A stretch of DNA of 64,000 bases from Bacillota bacterium (GTDB taxonomy: Bacteria > Bacillota_I > Bacilli_A > Erysipelotrichales > Erysipelotrichaceae): NCBI GenBank assembly GCA_023388995.1, contig JAEWFD010000024.1:1-64000 (forward strand), given 5' to 3'. The position numbers and the translations under genes are program-made. A model generated the notes under the pieces. The model worked only from the letters and a program-made list of their open reading frames with translations. It did no database searches and was not told where the DNA came from. Positions 59,668-64,000 of the stretch are shown one piece after another (position 1 is the first letter of the stretch; each line of letters starts with the position of its first letter).

Positions 59668-60021
59668 ATGATCAGAACAAATGTAAATGAAGTAAATGCC
59701 TATTCCGGGATAGTAGAAGCAGGAGATTTCGTCTTTCTAAGTTTTTGTGTTGGAAATACGGAAGGTTCCCTTGAGCAGCAAGTACATGGTGCATTGAATG
59801 ATATGGAGCAGCGCTTAAACCAAATCCATCTGACATTGGAACATGTCGTGAAGATGGATGTTTTAATGACGAATGCCTGGAATCTGCCGGTGGTGGAGCA
59901 GGTATTCCGGGAACGGTTCAACGGACAATACCCAGCCAGAAAGACAATACAAACAGAATTTGCACATGTTGGATTACAAATACAAATAGATGCAATTGCA
60001 TATAAAAAATACAGCATGTGA
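59668..60021 (+). CDS. RidA family protein
   Basis: The 117-residue protein belongs to the YjgF/RidA/Rid family of trimeric enamine/imine deaminases, which clear reactive 2-aminoacrylate made by PLP enzymes. It shows AYSGIVEAGDFVFLSFCVG, QQVHGALNDMEQRL, VVKMDVLM and the GQYPARKTIQTEFAHVGLQIQIDAIAYK ending with the Arg near position 98 that usually holds the substrate carboxylate. The N-terminus deviates from archetypal RidA, so it may belong to a Rid1-7 subgroup. AAAGGAGAGCAAT precedes the ATG. It stands alone. Confidence 0.88.
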   Translation: MIRTNVNEVNAYSGIVEAGDFVFLSFCVGNTEGSLEQQVHGALNDMEQRLNQIHLTLEHVVKMDVLMTNAWNLPVVEQVFRERFNGQYPARKTIQTEFAHVGLQIQIDAIAYKKYSM

Positions 60022-60061
60022 TTGCGAAAGTGGCTATTTTGATTGATGATAAGAATTAATT

Positions 60062-60106
60062 AAAAAAAAGACGAACGATGAATTGATATACGTTCTTCTT
60101 TTTTTA
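60062..60106. terminator. Bidirectional terminator between ridA and the pseudouridine synthase gene
   Basis: A long arm AAGACGAACG/CGTTC-TTCTT with A and T tracts on both sides lies between two convergent genes. Confidence 0.8.
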
Positions 60107-60108
60107 AC

Positions 60109-60819
60109 TTATAGCTTTAAATCTTGCTTTAGGTGGGTAATCTCATCGGGTGTTAATTGACGCCAGGAACCCTCTTTGAGTTCACCTAAAAGAATTGTTA
60201 AGAATCGCACTCGTTTCAGTGATTGTACATGCAAGTCACAGGCTGTGCACATTCTGCGGATTTGACGGTTTAACCCTTGGGTGAGAATCATGCGGAAAGT
60301 ACGGGGATTGATTAAGGTTACCTCGCATGGATCGGTGGTTTCGTAGCGATTATGAACAGGGTTGTAGATCTGAATGCCCGCTGATAATTTCTTTATGATT
60401 TCCGCAGTTACAGGCTTATCTACCCGTACAACATATTCTTTGGAATGATGATGTTCGCTGCGCAGCATTGCATTGACGAGATCACCGTTATTGGTTAGCA
60501 GTATAAGGCCCGTAGAATCTTTGTCCAGGCGGCCAATAGGAAAGATTCGTTCGGGATATTGAATGTAGTCGATGATATTTCCTTCTATTTCCAGCTCCGT
60601 GGTACAGGTGATACCACGTGGTTTATGAAGTGCAATAATAACTTCCTGCGGCCGCAGCTGCAACGTTTGCCCATTGACTGTTACGACATCTTGTTCCGTT
60701 ACCTGCGAGGTGAATGCTGCGACAGCACCGTTGATAAGCACTTTGCCCTCTTCAATGAGCTTATCCGCTTCTCTGCGAGAACAAATACCTGTGGAGCTAA
60801 TGAATTTATTAAGACGCAT
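60109..60819 (-). CDS. RsuA/RluB/RluF family pseudouridine synthase
   Basis: AAAAGGATAACCAT precedes ATG 60819, giving 236 residues (MRLNKFISSTGICSRREADKLIEEG). The N-terminal S4 RNA-binding domain is followed by the catalytic domain with the essential Asp in IGRLDKDSTGLILLTNNG, then KEYVVRVDKPVT and LTQGLNRQIRRMC. The C-terminal pattern resembles RluF (23S rRNA U2604) more than RluB, but this is not certain. It makes a single-gene unit. The longer frame to 60906 has no ribosome site. Confidence 0.88.
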   Translation of the reverse strand: MRLNKFISSTGICSRREADKLIEEGKVLINGAVAAFTSQVTEQDVVTVNGQTLQLRPQEVIIALHKPRGITCTTELEIEGNIIDYIQYPERIFPIGRLDKDSTGLILLTNNGDLVNAMLRSEHHHSKEYVVRVDKPVTAEIIKKLSAGIQIYNPVHNRYETTDPCEVTLINPRTFRMILTQGLNRQIRRMCTACDLHVQSLKRVRFLTILLGELKEGSWRQLTPDEITHLKQDLKL

Positions 60820-60924
60820 ATGGTTATCCTTTTTCTGATTTCGATGAGTATCATACGATAAATTATCAAAAATTACAATGGTTGCCAACTTGTTCGAATT
60901 AATCAAATTGACTATAGCTATACG

Positions 60925-60953
60925 TTGATCGTTTTAGAAATCAAAGCTATAAT
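60925..60953 (+). promoter_or_regulatory. Promoter of the small-ORF unit
   Basis: TTGATC (60925-60930), 17 bases, TATAAT (60948-60953). It faces rightward into a stretch that holds only short ORFs, which supports their being expressed. Confidence 0.65.
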
Positions 60954-61009
60954 GAACGTAATGGTTTGAGAGGAGGGTGGCTTCATTCAATGATGAATGA
61001 AAGATATGC

Positions 61010-61165
61010 ATGAGAGAGAACACGAATTTAAGAAAATGGCTTAGTATTATGAGTCTTGCAATTGTATGTGTTGGACTGCTGGTGGTATTTAGAAAGCAGT
61101 ATGTAATCGGTTTTTGCTTAATGACATTTGGCTTTGCATCAATTGCCATTTGTGCAAAGAAGTAG
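61010..61165 (+). CDS. Small two-helix membrane protein (51 residues)
   Basis: ATG 61010 opens 51 codons: a polar N-terminus (MRENTNLRKW), a helix (LSIMSLAIVCVGLLVVF), the basic turn RKQY, and a second helix (VIGFCLMTFGFASIAICA) ending in KK. This is hairpin topology typical of small membrane proteins. The immediate ribosome site is weak. AGGAGG lies at 60971-60976, just before an ATGATG that opens a seven-codon frame (60990-61013) whose stop overlaps this start as ATGA, so translation may be coupled. The unit has its own promoter. No family is recognised. Confidence 0.5.
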   Translation: MRENTNLRKWLSIMSLAIVCVGLLVVFRKQYVIGFCLMTFGFASIAICAKK

Positions 61166-61268
61166 TGACAGCCACATTTCTAAAGCATTTTTGGAAGATT
61201 TTTCATGGCAAGCTTTGACTCATATTGCTTTTGGAAGATCACACTATGATTGCAGGAGGATGATCACC

Positions 61269-61397
61269 ATGGACAAGAAGAAAAAGCCCGTCAGGAATTG
61301 CAATCCGACACAACAAGAAAACCGGATTGGGCCTAACAACCCCTCTGGAGAAGTAGATCCGATTGCAATGGCCAAACGGGGAAAGCACAAAAAGTAG
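61269..61397 (+). CDS. Small basic Asn/Pro-rich protein (42 residues)
   Basis: AGGAGG nine bases before ATG 61269 is a strong ribosome site. The 42-residue product is polar, disordered-looking and basic at both ends (MDKKKKPVRNC at the start, AMAKRGKHKK at the end), with a central NRIGPNNPSGEVDP. I do not recognise a family. It is probably expressed from the promoter at 60925 and ends before a clean terminator at 61420. A role in nucleic-acid binding or spore packaging is only a guess from composition. Confidence 0.6.
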   Translation: MDKKKKPVRNCNPTQQENRIGPNNPSGEVDPIAMAKRGKHKK

Positions 61398-61419
61398 TAA
61401 TAGCAGACAAACGAACTTA

Positions 61420-61445
61420 GCCCTCGCAAGAGGGCACTTTTTTTA
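61420..61445 (+). terminator. Terminator of the small-ORF unit
   Basis: GCCCTC, a GCAA tetraloop (a GNRA loop) and GAGGGC, followed by ACTTTTTTT. A clean intrinsic terminator. Confidence 0.9.
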
Positions 61446-61608
61446 TAAGATATACAAAACCCTTTCTTTATAAATGCAATATGTAACATATATCAGGTTT
61501 TTTCAAAAATGAGCTGCGAAACAAAGTGAATAGAAAAGAATGGATTAGCCTTAGCCTTGCGTTTTTCATCAAGAGAATAAAACTATATCTTCTCTACTTT
61601 TCATTTGT

Positions 61609-61614
61609 TATAAT
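61609..61614 (+). promoter_or_regulatory. -10 box of the LacI-family gene
   Basis: TATAAT lies 32 bases before ATG 61646, which excludes the longer upstream frame (61526) as the true start. The -35 region is weak. Confidence 0.55.
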
Positions 61615-61645
61615 AAGGAGCAAGGGAAAGCATGGTGAAGCAGAA

Positions 61646-62635
61646 ATGGCCACGATTAATGATGTTGCGAAACGCGCTGGAGTAACCAAGTCCACGGTTT
61701 CCAAAGTATTAAACCAGTATGAAATGGTAAGCAAAGAAACGAAAGAAAAGGTATTGAAAGCGGTCAATGAACTGCACTACGTGCCTAATAATATTGCTGT
61801 ATCTTTGTCGAAAAAGGGCTTTGACCGGGTTGGGCTGGTAGTTAACATCAATAACCAAAGACAGGCCATTGACGAAATTAACATGCAATATTTGTTTGGG
61901 GCTTTTACCAAACTGAAACAATATAATTTAGATTCTGTGACCATGTTCTCATCTCAATTTGAAGAAATGACTTCGGAAGAAATGATTCGCTATCTTCGCT
62001 CGCAGGGAATTACTTGTCTTGTCATCTATGGTTTGTCAAAAGGATCGACCAACTTGCATAAGATTATTGACACCCAGCTGTTTCGCTGTGTTGTGGTGGA
62101 TGCTCCTAATGTCAATGATAAAACAAGTTCGGTTTCGGTGAATCATGTTGCGGGTCAATATGAGGTAGCAAAAAGAACAATTCAGCCGTTGGGAAAGCCG
62201 CTGGTTTTATATTTGGCCGGGGAGGAGCAGGGTTATGTAACGGAATTGCGGTTGCATGCGATGTATCGCCTGCAAAGTGAATTAGGCTTTCCGATGATTG
62301 TAAAGCATGCAGATTTCAGTGAGCGGAAGGCGCGGGAACTGACATTTTCTTTTGGCGAGCAAGTGGATGTGATTGTATGTGCTTCTGATCTGATGGCAAT
62401 TGGCGCGAAGAAAGCATTGGAAGAAATGGGGCTGCATCGAAAGCTGTGCGGCTATGATGGAATCACCTTGATGGGTTACACCGGACAAAACATCCTGACC
62501 GTCAGACAGGATTTCTATCGTGTTTCGGCGGTGGCAATTGATGAATTGCACCAGTTAATCCAGGGAGAAGCAGGGCGCTCTACCATGATTGATTACGAGA
62601 TTGTGCAAATGCGCTATATTGATGTAATCTTTTAA
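61646..62635 (+). CDS. LacI family transcriptional regulator
   Basis: The 329-residue repressor has the LacI helix-turn-helix and hinge (MATINDVAKRAGVTKSTVSKVLNQ, HYVPNNIAVSLSKKG) and a sugar-binding type I domain (FDRVGLVVN, then VCASDLMAIGAKKALEEMG and GYDGITLMGYTGQN). The start at 61646 is set by the family N-terminus and the -10 box. The ribosome site (GGTGAAG) is modest. It sits directly upstream of a glycogen/maltodextrin phosphorylase gene whose promoter carries a LacI-type operator, so it is probably the regulator of alpha-glucan use, by analogy with MalR. Confidence 0.92.
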   Translation: MATINDVAKRAGVTKSTVSKVLNQYEMVSKETKEKVLKAVNELHYVPNNIAVSLSKKGFDRVGLVVNINNQRQAIDEINMQYLFGAFTKLKQYNLDSVTMFSSQFEEMTSEEMIRYLRSQGITCLVIYGLSKGSTNLHKIIDTQLFRCVVVDAPNVNDKTSSVSVNHVAGQYEVAKRTIQPLGKPLVLYLAGEEQGYVTELRLHAMYRLQSELGFPMIVKHADFSERKARELTFSFGEQVDVIVCASDLMAIGAKKALEEMGLHRKLCGYDGITLMGYTGQNILTVRQDFYRVSAVAIDELHQLIQGEAGRSTMIDYEIVQMRYIDVIF

Positions 62636-62701
62636 AAATAAACAATTTTAGCCATCTTTGGTGATGGGAGTATATTCTACAAAAAAATAATAGTTTTTTA
62701 C

Positions 62702-62730
62702 TTGCGGAAAACGGTTTCCTTTGTTATATT
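62702..62730 (+). promoter_or_regulatory. Promoter of the glycogen phosphorylase gene
   Basis: TTGCGG (62702-62707), 17 bases, TATATT (62725-62730). The LacI-type operator lies inside the spacer. Confidence 0.65.
62706..62719. promoter_or_regulatory. LacI-type operator GGAAAACGGTTTCC
   Basis: A 14-base palindrome with a central CG and five perfect base pairs on each side. It has the layout of LacI/CcpA-family operators and lies between the -35 and -10 boxes, where a bound repressor would block polymerase. CcpA is an alternative ligand. Confidence 0.65.
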
Positions 62731-62752
62731 GTAGGGGAAATGAGGTATTGGC

Positions 62753-64000
62753 ATGAAGGAAAAACTACTAGAGGTCGTGAATACGACTTATCACAAGCCA
62801 CTTTCACAATGCACAAACGAAGAAGTCTATCATGTGTTGATGAAATTGACAAAGGACGAAATCGCGACATTAGAGCGGAATACAGGACCGAAGAAGTTGT
62901 ATTATATTTCTGCGGAATTTTTGATTGGTAAACTACTATCCAATAACTTGATCAACCTTGGTTGTTATGATGAAATTGCAAGCATATTGCTGGAACACGG
63001 CAAACAGCTTAGTGAAATAGAAGAAGTAGAAATGGAACCATCTTTGGGAAATGGTGGTTTAGGACGTTTGGCAGCTTGTTTTCTGGACTCCATTGCGACA
63101 CTTGGGTTGCAAGGGGATGGTGTCGGCTTGCTGTATCATTTTGGTTTGTTTAAACAAGTCTTCCGCTACCGTTTGCAACGGGAAGAACCAAACCCATGGA
63201 TCGGTGCTGAAAACTGGCTAAGCCGTTCCAACTACTCGTTTGCGGTGGAATTTGGCTTTGGTACTGTAACTTCACAGCTTTATGATATTGACGTGACAGG
63301 ATTTCACAGCAAAACGAATCGCCTGCGCTTGTTTGATATCGTGAGTGTTGACGAAAGCATCGTGAAAGATGGAATTGAGTTCAATAAGGAAGAAATCGAG
63401 AAAAACCTGACGTTATTCTTATATCCGGATGACAGCGACGAAGCTGGACACCTGCTGCGGATTTACCAGCAATACTTTATGGTCAGCAATGCTGCGCAGC
63501 TGATTTTGGCAGAAACCAAAGAGCGCGGCTATGACTTGCATCAGCTGGCAGACCATGTAGTGATCCAAATCAACGATACCCATCCATCCATGATCATCCC
63601 GGAATTGATTCGCCTGCTTGGCAAAGAAGGCATTGCATTTGAAGAGGCAGTGCAAATTGTGGCCAAGACTTGTGCGTATACCAACCATACGATTTTGGCG
63701 GAAGCTCTGGAGAAATGGCCGTTGTCTTATTTGGAAAAAGTATGTCCGGCGATTGTTCCAATCATCCGCAAACTGGATGAGCTGGTAAATGCAAAATTCC
63801 ATAATCCTGCTGTAGCTATCATCGACATGTATCAACGGGTGCATATGGCACATATGGATATCCACTATGGATTCAGCGTGAATGGTGTTGCGGCGTTGCA
63901 TACCGATATCTTGAAGCAAAATGAATTGCATCATTTCTTTGAATTGTATCCAGAAAAATTTAATAATAAAACCAATGGCATTACGTTCCGCCGCTGGCTG
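62753..64000 (+). CDS. Glycogen/maltodextrin phosphorylase (3' end cut off by the window)
   Basis: The frame is open from ATG 62753 (GAGG seven bases before) to the window end, 416 codons of an enzyme normally about 750-830 residues. It releases glucose 1-phosphate from alpha-glucans with PLP. Visible family motifs are KLYYISAEFLIGKLLSNNL, MEPSLGNGGLGRLAACFLDS, NPWIGAENWL, QQYFMVSNAAQLIL, IQINDTHPSM, CAYTNHTILAEALEKWP, and NNKTNGITFRRWL. The PLP lysine lies beyond the edge. The N-terminus is short compared with the mammalian enzyme, lacking the regulatory phosphorylation segment, as is usual in bacteria. Confidence 0.94.
   Translation, partial: MKEKLLEVVNTTYHKPLSQCTNEEVYHVLMKLTKDEIATLERNTGPKKLYYISAEFLIGKLLSNNLINLGCYDEIASILLEHGKQLSEIEEVEMEPSLGNGGLGRLAACFLDSIATLGLQGDGVGLLYHFGLFKQVFRYRLQREEPNPWIGAENWLSRSNYSFAVEFGFGTVTSQLYDIDVTGFHSKTNRLRLFDIVSVDESIVKDGIEFNKEEIEKNLTLFLYPDDSDEAGHLLRIYQQYFMVSNAAQLILAETKERGYDLHQLADHVVIQINDTHPSMIIPELIRLLGKEGIAFEEAVQIVAKTCAYTNHTILAEALEKWPLSYLEKVCPAIVPIIRKLDELVNAKFHNPAVAIIDMYQRVHMAHMDIHYGFSVNGVAALHTDILKQNELHHFFELYPEKFNNKTNGITFRRWL

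Noticed and set aside
61526..61645. Forty-residue N-terminal extension of the LacI regulator
   Set aside because: The TATAAT box at 61609 lies inside it, and the family N-terminus begins exactly at 61646.

Overview
This window looks like chromosomal DNA from an anaerobic, low-GC, spore-forming Firmicute. Supporting signs are strong AGGAGG-type ribosome binding sites, a BclB-type collagen-like exosporium protein, glycine decarboxylase split into two P subunits, a PduL phosphotransacylase, and butyrate-type acyl-CoA genes with Etf. The style recalls the Erysipelotrichia, but that placement is an inference that I could not test. I see no rRNA, tRNA, IS element, prophage or CRISPR array.

Layout. 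1-9.5 kb is housekeeping: the end of a bclB-like gene, comFB, yaaA, mutY, a PadR/SGD-repeat pair, hflX, ald, an AraC-VOC regulator and galE. 9.5-26 kb is a large divergent acyl-CoA locus. Leftward it carries maoC-acd-etfB-etfA-ackA. Rightward it carries thiolase, SDR reductase, KASIII-like protein, livHMGF, livJ, CoA-transferase, hydrolase, tetR and hydrolase. 26-36 kb holds PRPP synthetase, an unknown toroid-like protein, proBA, ybaK, a MATE pump, a MerR regulator, a U32 protein and a 36-codon membrane peptide. 36-42.4 kb holds a CDF transporter, an MBOAT/DHHW/lipoprotein cluster, pduL and a nucleotidyltransferase. 42.5-47 kb is a Bce-type peptide-sensing module. 47.2-54 kb is a tandem glycine riboswitch followed by gcvT-gcvH-gcvPA-gcvPB-lplA-lpd. 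54-64 kb holds small membrane proteins, two M17 aminopeptidase paralogues (one diverged in the active site), a WYL regulator, RidA, an RsuA-family pseudouridine synthase, two short ORFs, and a LacI regulator next to a glycogen phosphorylase that runs off the window.

The most interesting region is the acyl-CoA locus. Its enzymes would make butyryl-CoA through a D-type (R) intermediate (thiolase, FabG/PhaB-like reductase, PhaJ-like hydratase, acyl-CoA dehydrogenase/Etf) in place of the usual clostridial Hbd/Crt pair. The same operon encodes a Liv-type importer, an unusual KASIII-like protein and a CoA-transferase. Two paralogous alpha/beta hydrolases flank a TetR regulator. The two divergent promoters each carry a near-identical 16-bp operator just downstream of the -10 box, so both arms are probably switched together. 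I infer a dedicated uptake and acyl-CoA conversion system for an unknown substrate.

Other regulation that can be read directly: a TTACA-N4-TGTAA inverted repeat before the Bce transporter genes, a LacI-type operator inside the phosphorylase promoter, and the glycine riboswitch with its terminator.
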